A DNA stretch of 64,000 nt from Phanerochaete sordida (taxonomy: Eukaryota > Basidiomycota > Agaricomycetes > Polyporales > Phanerochaetaceae): assembly GCA_019973155.2 (NCBI GenBank), contig BPQB01000052.1, positions 170,442-234,441 on the forward strand, written 5' to 3'. Shown here one piece after another: positions 12,050 to 24,176 of the stretch. The position numbers and the translations under genes were made by a program. Position 1 is the stretch's first letter. Each line of letters opens with the position of its first letter. The notes below the pieces were generated by a model. It saw only the letters and a list, made by a program, of their open reading frames with translations, was not told where the DNA came from and ran no database searches.

Positions 12050-12195
12050 CAGGCCAAGCCGCGGCCTCAAGGCTGAGGACCGACGGCTTGAGTCTGAAGC
12101 CGAGCCGTGGGCCTTCCAAAGCCCTCACCTGAAGTGCATGGCGGCTCGGCTCGGCTAGGCCTGAGGCGGCTCGATTTTTGCGGCTCGGCCGAGCT
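12050..12195. repeat. Low-complexity GGCTCGGC-rich transposon remnant
   Basis: Short repeated blocks gccgagcc, ggctcggct and ggcggctcg occur just outside the fold-back element. Similar sequence flanks decayed hAT elements in other mushrooms, as I recall it, but no transposase is present here. The remainder up to 12493 (the 3' flank of the WD40 gene) shows nothing recognisable. Confidence 0.4.
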
Positions 12196-12493
12196 CGCAC
12201 ATCACGACTTGTGATGCATCTGCATTACGTAGCATAGCAGGTGCTGGCGACCATTATTCCTGCCGCGTACACTGAGAGGTGGGTAGTACCAAATTCGCCA
12301 CCGCTAACCGCAGCGTGCTGCGATGGCGTACAGTATTTATGGATACGAGACACTTTACCTGGTAAGACATAAGATGAAGCGATAAAAACCAATATATCGC
12401 TGTAGTGTGTGTTATACAATGTCTTGCACCGTTCCCAGAAATCGCTCGCGTGACGATGATATGCGGTTAATACACGGCTCACGCGTCCGTACT

Positions 12494-15263
12494 CTATGAG
12501 AGACGTAGTGCATCACAGATGCTCCACATTCGTACAACTCGGTCGGGCCCATACGACATGACGTTCCACCCATCCATCGTAAATATCACATGCCGAGCGT
12601 TGCCCCTGTGTCCCTGAAAAGCCGCCACAAAAGCGGCGGTTGTGCGGTTCCAAACATGGACGCAGCCATCGTCCGCGCCGCACGCGATGAACTTGTTTCT
12701 GGGCGAGTATGCAACAGCCCAGGCCGTCTTCTTGTCCTTTCCCTGGACGCTCTCGACGCGGAACGTGAAGCGCCGCTTGCCAGTGCGCACGTCGCACGTC
12801 ACGACCGTCCCGTCAGACGACGCCGTCGCGACCTCGCCGCCATCCGGCGAGAACGCCGCATCCCAGACATGGTACGTGTGCTCCTTCAGCACGAGCAGCG
12901 CCTTGCCGCTCGCCGCGTCCCACACGCACACGCTGCCGTCCTCGGACCCCGTTGCGATGCGGTCGCCCGAGGGCGAGAACGCCATGCAGAGGATGTCTCG
13001 CTTGCGCAGCGTCGCGATGCGCTCGCCCGTACGGCAGTCCAGGACCGCCACAGCCGTGTCTTCTCTCGAGGCGCCCGATGTGCGTGCCATGAGTCGGGAG
13101 CCATCTGGGGAGAAACGAATCTCGGTGCTCGGTCCTGAATGCCCAAGATCCGTGTTGGTATGGAGCAGATTGCCGCTCGAGGCGTCCCAGATTTTGAGGG
13201 AGTCGCTGGAGCGAGTCGCGATCCGTATGCCGTCAGGGGAGAATGCAGTGTATACGACAGAGTATTCATGCCCCATCAAGCGGCGCATGATGTTACCGGT
13301 CTTGACATTCCAAAGGAGCGCAACCTTGTCTTCGGCTCCCGAGACAATGTGCCGGCTGTCTGGCGAAAATGAGATCTGCCAGATATCCTTTGTATGCCCG
13401 TCTCGCTCGAGCCGTTGGACGGTGAGGCCGTCTTGAAGCCTCCAGATGGTGATCGTATTTCTGGTTGCTGCTGCTAGTAGCTTGCCATCGGCGGATAAGG
13501 AGACACAGTGCTGATTGTCGACTGTAACCATAAGACGGCGTCAGTACTGCCTTTAAAATCATGTCTGCCTCGCATCTGGAAGGCAAATGAAATACCACTT
13601 ACTTCTCATTCTTTCGGAGTCGCCAAAAATGACTGCCTTGTACTGCACCTGACAGGCCTTCGACTGCATCGCTTCCAGCCATATTTGGCTGTCCGTCAAG
13701 ACACCTGCGTCTTTCCGAGTGATGTGCGGCCAATTGGCGATGTCGGTGGTCACAATAGGTGGGTGCGCAAATCTATTCTCTTGCTGATGGCGGATGAGAT
13801 CTTCCATACAGAGTTGGGCACCTTAGTTTGTGTCGACCCATAAGATGCTCTTCACCAAATCATTCACCAATGAAATACTCACAGCCATCAACAATCTCCA
13901 CTCTCACAGGCCTGTAGCGCCGCAGATAACTGTAGAAATCCTCTACATTTATGTTTCTCTGGTAAAAGTGAGACCCAGCACTCAGAAGTGTCAATGATGA
14001 CGACATTAATGTACGTACAACGAGGCATTCTACTTCATCATCTCCTGCAATTGCAACGGGAGCTGCAGTATTCTGTTTCCATTCAATGAGAAATTGCCTG
14101 CTACAATTTTTGGGAGACTTACCTCGAGTATATAGAGCAGAAGGACATCCAGCATGTCGTACGCATTTTTCTATTGCAGCAATAATATTAGGCATCACAT
14201 ATGATATTCTCATATTCAACATCCATACCTCACTTTCCTGTTTCAGGTCTTCATCATCGCTAGCTGTTTCTTTCTCATGTGCCACTGCAAGCGCGGAACT
14301 CGACGCATGCCGCCGATCCTCCTTTCCAGGGTGATGGGGACCGGCCCCAGCAATCATCTTCGACAGGAATCCAAGTTGTCTCCTAACTCTCAAGCGCTTG
14401 TAGAAAATGCACTGGTCTCTGGGTCCAGTCCCGGCCGCAGGTCCGTGTGCATCTGCAGAGTATGCGGACCCTTTACGTGGGATAGGAGAGCTTGATGTAG
14501 ATGTGGAATGTGAACCTCCAATGCTAGCGTGTGCAACTCCGGCTGCGCTCGCCTCGACAGATGCCGCAACTTCTGTGCTGTTTCGAATACCAAAGGTAGT
14601 TGACGCCCAGTCGTGGGACGTCTTGACCACTCCAGTGACGACCAAGATGTCCTCCGGCTTCAGGTCATCATATTCCAGTGTCTTTGTGGCATACGCATAC
14701 CAATGATGATGATGCTGGAGGATGTACCGCTTAAGAGAGCGATTTGGCATGGTCTCCACACAGTCTGCGCTACTCTGTAGCGTGAGAGCGGCGCCTCGTG
14801 ACTCCTTGCATGTGTAGGAAGCGTGGATATTCCCGGAGGCAGCTGGCAAGTTCGTTCTACAAAGCAGTAAGCATGGCATGTGATGATGTTAGAAACAGCA
14901 GACCCACGATCCAGCAGATGCATGAATACTATCGCGATAAACACCGCGACTACAGTAATCCCCGCGTGCAAGCCAATTTTCCGTGCAGATAATACTATTG
15001 GCTAGCGCAGCGTTTGGGAAAGGCTGAGAAGCCTTGACACTGAAAGCCGGCTTCCACCACGTCACTTGTTTCTCGACATCCGAGGCATCCAAGTGGAACA
15101 GTCGAAAGAACCGCCCACCCCAGGTAAATCCCACGTCGCCGACCTGCGGCTCTCCTGATACATGAGGTTCGGGAATCCAGAGCGGATGCCCAAGCCCAAG
15201 AGGCTCGAGACTGCTGGCATAGATCTTGTCAGGAGTGGGCGGAGTGTTCCACCAGAACAGCAT
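12494..15263 (-). CDS. Basidiomycete-specific N-terminal module fused to a WD40 propeller
   Basis: Four exons in matching phase: 15263-14908, 14856-13883, 13821-13603 and 13521-12494, 858 residues if no more introns are removed. Exon 1 has LGHPLWIPEP and VGDVGFTWGGRFFRLF. Exon 2 has a paired block, SLKRYILQHHHHWYAYA and DILVVTGVVKTSHDWASTTF. Both blocks match a large Agaricomycete hypothetical family. Exon 3 is a linker with NWPHITRKDAG. Exon 4 holds seven to eight WD40 blades, with SFSPDS, IWDASSG, FSPDG and VWDAASG signatures. A 60-nt GTAAGT to CAG intron inside exon 2 (about 14125-14065) would stay in frame. The fusion rests on three introns whose phases all fit. The WD40 part is probably a protein-binding scaffold; the N-terminal module has no known function. 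No NACHT ATPase domain is seen, unlike the usual fungal WD40 NLR-type proteins. Two adjacent genes instead of one remains possible. Confidence 0.7.
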
Positions 15264-18200
15264 TGTGGGCAAGTATGGAGTGGGGTAAGCTCGACGTAGA
15301 TGCGACGATGGTGGTAGGACGCAAGCCCGGGACCTGCCACTTGCATCGAGGCTAGAATAGAGTTTCGATGCTGTGAGTCCTGCCACCTGCTGCGAGCGCA
15401 AGCTTGGGTCCTATTCCTCCGCGTACTTTAAGATAGGCATCTCTTCTCACGGGGTGAGGTATTCGGGCCCGGGCCAGAAGCATCGCGCGCGTTGGCGAGC
15501 GGCCCGGGTATTTGCTGCGGGATCCCGATAACACAGATCAGCGTTTTCGTCGTTCCCAAGATCTCTAGCCGACGGTGCGGACAAGCGACTGGGTCGACCT
15601 TCAGATCAAGAGCAAGCTCGGTACCCATTTCGAGGCTACTCAAGTGCGTTCGCAAGTACGCCGAAAAGAGCTTCGTCCTGCACCAACGCATCTTCGACTC
15701 CTCAGCCGCGCTCGTCATGCAACCGTCCCGCGCGTCCGCGAGCAGCATTCAAAGTTGCTCGACGTTGCGTCTATCGATGTCCAAGGCTTGCCGTCGCACA
15801 CGAGCGGTCACAAATAAGCGTCGTGAACACGACGTGCTCCGCGGCCCACGCTGTCCGTGTTTCTAGTCGAGGGTGTGTGTCTCAGTCTTCTGTCGGTGAA
15901 ACGCCGCTTACATATCTGTAGATGCCAAAGAATCGGACGTCCCGACCTGAGATGCCGTCGCGTGCTGTCTATGCGCGACACCGCTCGTAAATCAACCAGC
16001 GCGTGACGATCGTAGAAACGTTCGCGAAGGCGGCGACGCCCACGAGAGCGCGGACGCGCTGCGCCCACATCGCGCGACGTCCAATGCCGATACAGAATAC
16101 GTCGGTCACGGGCATCCAGGTCAACGCGCTTTCATAGCATTTCCGTCTCGCACGCACTCGCTGGATCGCCGCCATAGATACGCTAGTACCGAGGCAGGGA
16201 TCCAGGACCGAGTGCTCGAGATATATGGTCACTTCAAGAGGGAGCGGACGCTCAGCGTCTTGACTGAGGGGATGGCCCAGAGGTATGACTCCTCGGATAG
16301 ACCGATGATTTGCGACTGAAGCTTATGAAACAGCCATGACCTCGACATCGAGCTCAGTTTGGTGCGATTTCGCGCCGTCCTCGCTCAGAGAAGGGCCACC
16401 ACTAGCCTCTCCTCCAAACGCGCCATTCAAACGTCGGATCTTGCGCTGCAACGCGGGGATGTGCTATGGGCCTGCTCCGCGGGTAAATATATTTTGGCTC
16501 TTCCCCTGCGCTCCAATGCTGACTCCCACGGCTTCCAGGGACGAAGACGCATACCGTCTGCACTCGGGAAGCGCTATCGTGTTCTAAGACATCGAGCCCT
16601 CCGTGCTCGGCGTCGACACGATTTTGTGGCCATAGCAAGACCACATAGATCAACGCTCGTCGCCTCAAAACGCCCCTTCGCGTGAGTGTTAACACTCTGC
16701 CTGCATCGTTCAGTATAACCCGGCCTGCTGAAGGACGAACGTACCCAGTGCCCATGAATGCCGCCGCCGCCGTGCTTGACGACGCGTTCGACCTGATACT
16801 CGATGCCGGAGACGACGACGATACCTATTTGCGGCTTCTAGCGCCGCCCGTTGTATGGCGACTCGTCATTGTGGCAACAAAACCCGGGCTGCGCGTGGGT
16901 GGTCTTGCGCCTCTTCTGCTGTCTTCCTTCGCTAACAAGCCCCAGTGTGCGGTGGTATTCTGGGGCTCGCTGCGGAATAGGCTCTCCGCGTCCTGCGTGT
17001 ACGGCCCGCAGGGGCATTGGCGTATCAGGGTGCGCTTTATAGACCGCTTGCAGGGCATGATAACTTGCTGCGCTGCATGGTCGTCGCCCTCTTCGGACCG
17101 GCTTGGAACGTCTGCGTGGCGCGTGTGTGCCAGCGTGCGCAGATGACGGAAGATCCCTAGACATTGTCCTGGGACCAGTCGGCTGACGGCAGCATGTCGG
17201 GTAGAGGCTGCCGCGATTGGCAGGCGAAGAATATGGTCTTCGCGAGGAGTCGCGGTGGACATGTCCTCTTCGAACAGCTTGGACTGCTGCTAACGCAGGA
17301 CTCTATACACAAAGACAGAATATATGGTGTTGACGACCGCGAGATTATGGCGATGCAATTGCGTCGCGTCAAACGGATCCTAGGCTAAGTTGTATGCTAC
17401 CGTGCTGTTAACGGCACGAACGCTGACCGTCTCCACCATGCAGTGCACCCATAGCACACGTCATTGAAATACACGTTACTCTCGCCGCCTGTGCAAAGCG
17501 ATTGAAAGATCGTGTCGGGTGTCGCGCGAGCTTCAGCATGGCGAAGTTATTGTCGGTGCTGCTACTGTCTCCATCTCTGCCTGCGGTCGCATCGTCAGGG
17601 CTCGTCCCGTCGCTATCCTCCGAGCCGCTGGAAGCATCATCACCGCAGCCGTGACCCGAGAAACGTTGACGAGTAGGGCGCACAGTCTTCGCGTCCCTGC
17701 GTGGGGGAACTGCGCTCAGGCACGAGCGAGCAGCGGGAAAGCGGAAGAGAGCGTCCGGGCGGCAAGTTGGTGAACACCGCAGACGGCATCTGGAAAAAAG
17801 CCTGGTGGCGTAGGGCGCCCAGACCGGTCTGTACCACTCAAACCGCTGGACACTACCCCCTTGTCTGGACCATCCAGACCCGCCGCCATAAAGTCTGTAC
17901 CGGTATAGATCAGTATGGACTAGCTGTAGCGTCAGCCCGGTGTTATATACTCCCTACAGTATGATATAGACAACACTATACCGCTCTATACTGCCCTATA
18001 GCAGATGTACCACAGCGGTATGAGTGCTACACAGGGTACAGGGTACTCTGTTGCGCTATCAGGCTGTACAGTGCAGGATATCATATTCTGATCATTGCCC
18101 ACGCATGTTCGGATATAAGAAATGTATTTATTATGTAGGTACATAGATACATGGACAGTCTAAACTGAATCGCCCTCCCGCTGGTCCAAGGCCGGTAGCG

Positions 18201-20938
18201 CAGGCCTGCAGGGCTTACCTATAGAGGAGATCATGAGACGGGCACAATGACGGTTCGCTGCTGAGATGGTACTGCACACCTAGAGCGTCGGAGCTATAGA
18301 ACTCCGACAGATCGACTGACCCGACGCCGAGCGCACCAAGAGCGCGCCCCGCCGCGCCTGTGGCGGATACTGTGGCTGCCGCACACTGCCATGCATCGTT
18401 GTTAGCGTCGTCGTCAATCACTGTGAACTGGTTGTAACGCACCAGATGTCGCTCTTTATTGTGACAACCGAGCGGCAGTCGTGTACCTTCGCTACGGGCT
18501 GTTGCGCACGCGAGAGGCTCTGGAGGCTGTTCGGAGGCCCATCGACGACGCTTCAGGCCCTATTGCGCAGTCCGCTGCCTTCGTCGCCTCTGCTTCGCAG
18601 TTCGCCGTCTCCGTGTCCTTCTTGAGAGCACGCGGCGATGTACGGCTCAGCGTGATCGTGCCGGTATTGGAGCGCATAGTTGAGCTTGCAGCTCCGCAGT
18701 TCGAGATGGACTGAGATGGGTGTACGCGAGGGGAGGGGTATGCAGGTGGTAGCTGGCGGGGCTTACTCCTGAAGCGCGTTAGCGCAGCGATCGCTGTTAG
18801 TCTGAGCTTGGGTGAGAGCCATGTGTACATACCGCGGAATTAGGCTGTGGATCGGGGCATTTATTTGCGGTGTTCGTCGAAGTATGCCGGCGCGGTGTTT
18901 GCTGAGTCCGAGCCTCGGGAAGAAAGCATTCCAGGCGAGCCCGAGCGAACAGTATAATGTCTCGCCCGTCGGGTGGCAGTGAGACGTCGAGAGTTGGTGA
19001 GGACGGGGAGAGGGCGAGGGCAGGGAAATGTTGTTGTCGGTGCGTTGTCAGCAGCGTGCACTCGAGAAGGGCATGTTGAGGCGCTTACCTGAGCTTAGGG
19101 CAGGTGGGCATGTACTTGGCTTCGACGGTTGAAGGTAAGCTCATAGCGCGCGCCGCTTGCTTGTGTATCATGGATTATATCCCCTACAACGACACCGATG
19201 TTCAAGCCTTACTGGCTCAGGTGGATCAGCTGCGCTTGACAGTTAGATGTGCGGATGTTCGAGCCGTGTCAGATGTAATATTTTTAGACATGTTTTCTTT
19301 TTGCATTTCCATTTATCTGGACATCTACGGTTGCTCTCTTGTCAGGGAAATATTGGTGAAGCTCATAACTGACTGTATCATCTTGCACACTAGGTACAAT
19401 GCAGTATATACCGCCTTACTGGTGGTCCTCGGCATCCATACCTCTGAGACATGGGTCTGGATGGTACAGAGAGGTCTGGACAAAGCGCTTGGGTATGTAC
19501 TGGTATAGAATACCTGCCATGTTCTATACCACTACATATGGTACGCGATGCTTTGGACTACTGGCTGAGTGGTCTGACTGAAAGTATTTTTCCAGATGGG
19601 ACACGATGGCGTGGATGGAAAGTGTGCTAGCACATCCAACTCACGCACGACTCCAGCACGAGCACCGCGCACACGCAACATCAGTTGTCACGAGACGCGT
19701 TAGGCCCGCGTCGGGACGCCTGCATCGCGCATATCACCTCGATGCATCCTTCGGACGTGGACAGAAGGGTGCATACCCGACTGAGTAAGGAGCGCGGCGT
19801 ATCGATTATCCCGCACTCGGTTTCATTGCGGTCGCCTCACGGCTTCCTGGCGTGCAATGCGTGGCGCTTGCATTCCGCGTGTCACCCCGCTGGCACAACC
19901 TCCCGGGAGGTGCGCGCGTGACTGATCGTGTTTTGCATACGCTTGTGGCTCGCGTCGCACGGGCTCTTGGGCTCGCGGCCATGTGGTACCACGGACGCGA
20001 TCTTGTGGCGCAACTGCCGTGCGTCCGAGCCTATGCCATGCGCCTCCGCACCTCGATAGGTGATTATATGCCTCACTCGTCCTGTCCACCACAAAGGCAC
20101 ACACATCCGGAAGGCACGAGCGAAGGTCAGTACCGCGAGGTTTTTATGAGGGCTTAGAGATGTTGTCGCATCATTTGAGGGTGCGCAGGGCATATTAATC
20201 TCGCTGGTTAAGCGACCGCCAACTTCGTTGAACTACAGCTCACCAGAATCGGACTTGGTCACGTCAGATCGAAATTAAGAACGGGGCTCGGCGCTGCGTA
20301 CGCTGCCTTCTGTTCCACTTGATTGGCCGTTGAGCCTGAGAAACAGCCACGGTGAAACACCACATAGTACGCCTCGTGGACAGGCATGACAACACTCAGT
20401 GCTTTGCGAAGCCTGACAGCCTGAGAAGCCTAATAGATAGCAACGAAAAACTCTGTATATACGGGACACACGTTCAGTCACTGGATGCTCGTGGTGAGCT
20501 ACGGGGTATTGTACGTCAAGCATGAGACCGCGGATCCCAGCGGCTCCTCTGCGACGTTCAGAGATTCAGGCCCGCCGCCATTCAGCGGAAGCCTGACAGA
20601 CAGCGCTGCGTTCAGACCCTGAAGGCCAAGATAGCGTTGGCGTGCGTGCAAACCAAGGCGCAGCAGCGGAGGGACGCCTCGACTTCCTCTTCTTTTCGTA
20701 CCGTGCCCGCAAGGCAGCCGGAACGTCGTCGACCGTGGCATCGCTGTCGTCAGTAGACTGTCGTGTAGAGTGCAATTCGAGTATTGTGCTCGTGAGACTA
20801 GCTCTTGTATTACAATGACGATGTACAATAGTGATACACGTCCCCCGCAGAAACACGAGGATTTATTTTTGTATTTATCCAGTACCAGATACTCAGTATC
20901 CGGTATTTTTGCTCGAACCTGAGCCACTGTAGGACCCT
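15264..20938. other. Long gene-poor stretch with no defensible gene
   Basis: There are many short ORFs on both strands, such as 15428-15748 (-), 15969-16232 (-), 16402-16755 (-), 16682-17146 (+) and 18215-18442 (-). None has a recognisable domain or fits a multi-exon model, though the cluster at 15.4-17.2 kb on the minus strand may be a decayed gene. 17820-18110 and 19390-19560 are rich in tatac/gtata motifs and share accatccagaccc in opposite orientation, which suggests a degraded transposon. The rest looks like unique, non-coding DNA. Confidence 0.5.
19507..19537. repeat. Short perfect inverted repeat (hairpin)
   Basis: The sequence tggtatagaa, an 11-base loop, then ttctatacca forms a 10-bp perfect stem. 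It lies in the tatac-rich region and may mark a decayed transposon end. Confidence 0.5.
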
Positions 20939-22457
20939 TCAGACGCGCCAACCTGAGCCACCACTCTCGTGGCCATCAGCGCGCCCTTTGCCTTTACCAC
21001 CGGCGGCGGCAGCGCCAGTGGACGCGTCGAACGGCGTAGTGCGGGGCCTTTTCTTGCCCTCAGGAGAGCTGCCTGCGGCCGCACCGTCCTCGCGCCCCTC
21101 ATGCGCCGACGACGGCGCCCGCTTCCGCTTTCCAGCACCGGCTGCGCGAGTGGACGTTCCCTCGGCGGTCTTGTCCCCGCCGCTGCCGCCAGCTTTTGGG
21201 GGCAGCGCCGCGAGGCGATTCCGCTTTTCGGTCGCGAGCAGCGCGTCCTGGAGCCTTGCGGACGGGGCGTAGGCGACCTTGACTTTCTTGCGCGGCGCGC
21301 TGCCGCAGACTTCAGATGGGACCGCCGTACCGCGCTTGCGTTTCGGCGGAGAGGGCGGCGCCGGCGCTGGTGGCGCGGGGCTCTTCGGCGGCGACGCCGG
21401 TGTGGGTGGCGCAGTGCTCTTCACGGGCGCGCTCCGCGGCTTGAGCGCGCGGCGTGCGGGGTCGGGTGGCGTATGTGCCTGCTGTGCGCTGCGCGCGAGC
21501 CCGGCCATGATGCCGTCGCTGCGCTCGGCAGGCGGGCGCAGCAGCGCGGGGCCCTCGGCGCCCGCGCGCTCGATGTCGGGCGCGACCTCGCGCCTGGCTC
21601 CCGGTCAGCGCGGCGCACGGGGACGGAGCGTCGGTGCGCACCTCGTGAAGAGCGTCCGCAGGTTGGCAGGGATGGCGGCGAGGGCGAGCGGCTTTGCGGC
21701 GGGCCAGGACACGGCGCCTGTGTCGAGCCAGCGGGCGACGGCGTCTGCGGACTGCAGCACGGCGGGCGTGACGTTGTTGTCTTTGGGGCGGGAGACGAGC
21801 AGCGAGAAGGAGTCGATGGGGCCGGCTGCTGCGCTGTGAGCGGCCGCGCGCAGTCTGCGGTTGGATGGCTTACCGAGCACCTTCTCGTTGTGGTCGTAGA
21901 CGGCGGCGAGGAGGATGAGACGGTCGTCGGAATACTTATGATAATAAGGTACGAGTATATTTTTCTTTTTCTTGCCTTCCTGCACCTTTTTTGTGCGCCA
22001 CAAGAAAATGCTGTTTCGAGTGGGAAGACCGTCAGCGCGCGCATTGATAGAGCACTATAGACTGACCCTTGGCAGACGACCACGCAACGCTTGTCAGCGA
22101 AGAGCGGGATCCACATTCCGGAGGTACAGTTGTCGAAAGTCCACATGAGCGGATAGCTGACGCCTTCGTGCTCTTTGAAGCCAGGGAGAAGTCCCCAGCG
22201 CATGACGTGTAGCACCGAGGTCGGGTCTTTGGGTGCGCGTTGGCGAAGCACAGGAGCAGAGCTGTACTGGCTGATGTCATAACTCCGGACGAACGCGTCC
22301 TGGTTGATGACTTCTGTTGGATGTATATTATATTCATTCGCGAGTTTTTCCCTCACGACGCCCGGCTGTAGACCGTGAGGGCTGGAAGGCGCGAAGCAGC
22401 GTGTAGACGCACCTCAAGGTCAAGCATGAGCTTGATGTACACGCCGTGAGCCTCCAT
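20939..22457 (-). CDS. Divergent SRAP/HMCES-like protein lacking catalytic residues
   Basis: Five exons in phase: 22457-22413, 22365-22067, 22010-21874, 21828-21642 and 21593-20939, 440 residues. It matches SOS-response-associated peptidase (SRAP, HMCES, DUF159) proteins, which crosslink to abasic sites in DNA. Recognisable blocks are VLHVMRWGLLPGF, RCVVVCQG, LILLAAVYDH, FSLLVS, TPAVLQSADAVARWLD, and a tail block REVAPDIERAGAEGP then RSDGI. Canonical SRAP proteins start Met-Cys-Gly-Arg; here exon 1 begins MEAHGVYIKLMLDLE, so Cys2 is gone. The F-Y-E-W motif after CQG reads IFLW, losing the Glu, and the H-x-R-M-P histidine motif is absent. The last exon adds about 190 residues of Pro/Ala/Lys-rich tail with KRKR clusters, likely nuclear. 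All exons are open, so the gene may encode a DNA-binding pseudoenzyme rather than a broken gene. A homologue with the same exon plan lies at 30460-32212. Confidence 0.75.
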
Positions 22458-24176
22458 GGAAGGGATAAATAGAAGAATGAAGGGCAACACAAGGATCGCC
22501 CCGCTGGCGTCGTCAAGGTTGGGAAGTGAACTCAACGCGCAAATCATGGCACGCGTGGCATTTTTGTAGCGGCGGCAGCCAGCACACCGGAGACGCCTGC
22601 CCTGCCCTGCACTGTTTGCGCGTGCCAAACCAGCCACCGTACCCTGCGAACCGCGTCTGCTCGGCTAACAGACAGTACATGCTGCAACACCTGTTCGCAG
22701 GCCCTCGCCATGCATCCCCCACCGCAAAGTCCGCAAGTAGAGAATGCCTCGCGCGTCCGGTGGGAGGGGGCCCGTCAACACTGCCCATGAACACAAAGCC
22801 AACCGCGCACCTCTTCATCGCGTAGAGCAGCCAAAAACACCGCTGTCACCACACCCACCCTGACTCCCACACACTGGCCGCCTCCAACGCCGACTATCTG
22901 AACAGCGGGCCGCCAGCGTGGTGTGGCGCGTGACGACATGCTGTCACTGCCGGGCTCTTCTGCTCATCTGGGGCATCTGCAGGACTCTCCGGTCAAGACT
23001 CGTGCTGCATAGCCGATGCATGTATGCTGTACGTCCTCGCTCCACGGGCAGGGGACAGCAGACTGAGAGAAGGGGTCAGGGATGAAGCTGTCGGTAGGCT
23101 GCGACGCAGAACGTCGGTCAGCGCACAACACACGCGTAGAACAGGCATGACTCACCATGCACACTGTAGCCCGAGACCGAGCCGAGGTGGTAGATGGCAA
23201 GGACAACGGCGAGAGGGACATGCGGGTCGAGGTCGTGACGGACGTTCGAAAGGGAGCAACAGCGCATATATGCAGCGGACAAGGACATACACCGCAGTCG
23301 CTGACACGCATACACCGCACCTGCGCACGCAGCTAGCTGGCCATCGCGGCATCCTCGTGTGGCTGCCGCGACGGAGCCGCGACGACACCACGCCGCCGGA
23401 GACCCCTCTCCGCATGCGCCAAAGCCGTGCCAGAATCCCCGCGGCCCCTGGATAGCACCGCAAGCGGAGCACGTCGCGGCACATGCTGCGGGAAGGGGGT
23501 CTGCGCGGGGCTCGTGTTAGTCGCTCCCCTTCTGTTACCCAGAGAGCACGGCACTCACCCAACACGCCCTGCACGACCGCCAGCAGGTCAAGCCGCAGGT
23601 GCAAACGTCACTGGACATCGCGTCTAACGCCGAAGTGAACGGGCTTCACCATCGTCGTCGTCGGACAACAAAAGCTCCGCGAGGTGCATGGCAGACCGTG
23701 CGCACGTCGCAAGACGGCGGGCGCCTCGCCGGCGCGGGGCGACCAGCGCGCTGCGAACTCCGCAGGCGGAGCCGGAACTGTCGTGGGCGTCGCGCGCGGC
23801 AGCGAGCTCGAGGGCATCGATGTCGACGAGGGGCCCAGGATTGTGCTTGCAGTCTTGACCTGCGTCTGACTACGCTTCCGCAATAGCAGCACCAGGTTGG
23901 TCGTTACGCTTTGAGGACATGCTCTCGAGCCTCATCGGAGGCTTGGGAGCCTGTCTGTTCTCGCGCGGACGACTTCAGTTGTTGTTGGATACATCTTCCA
24001 GGGGAGAAAGGAGAAGCTATAGTAAATTGGGTAGCTAAGCTATGCATTAAGGGCGGGTACAAGTGGTGATCCAATCGATACATCAGTGGAATACATTCGA
24101 GAGTGGTACGCTACGCAGATCTAACAGACACCTTGTGCTACAGAACAGAGTCCAGGCAGCAGTCATAATGATAAAC
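22458..24176. other. Intergenic stretch, no supported gene
   Basis: GC-rich overlapping ORFs are present on both strands, for example 22964-23320 (-), 23152-23604 (-) and 23024-23455 (+). A short minus-strand hydrophobic run at about 23235-23155 (PLAVVLAIYHLGSVSG) is followed by a possible GT-AG intron, but it does not extend into a recognisable protein. The last part, about 23900-24176, is the 3' flank of the LIM gene. Confidence 0.5.

Noticed and set aside
12590..13436. Plus-strand ORFs opposite the WD40 exon
   Set aside because: Mirror of the WD40 blades on the minus strand; the periodic repeat keeps the frame open.
20969..22060. 363-codon plus-strand ORF
   Set aside because: Antisense to the SRAP-like gene, including its introns. 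No motifs are present.
23155..23235. Hydrophobic minus-strand segment resembling the second helix of a PMP3-like membrane protein
   Set aside because: The first helix and the flanking frame could not be found, so the resemblance is too weak to call.
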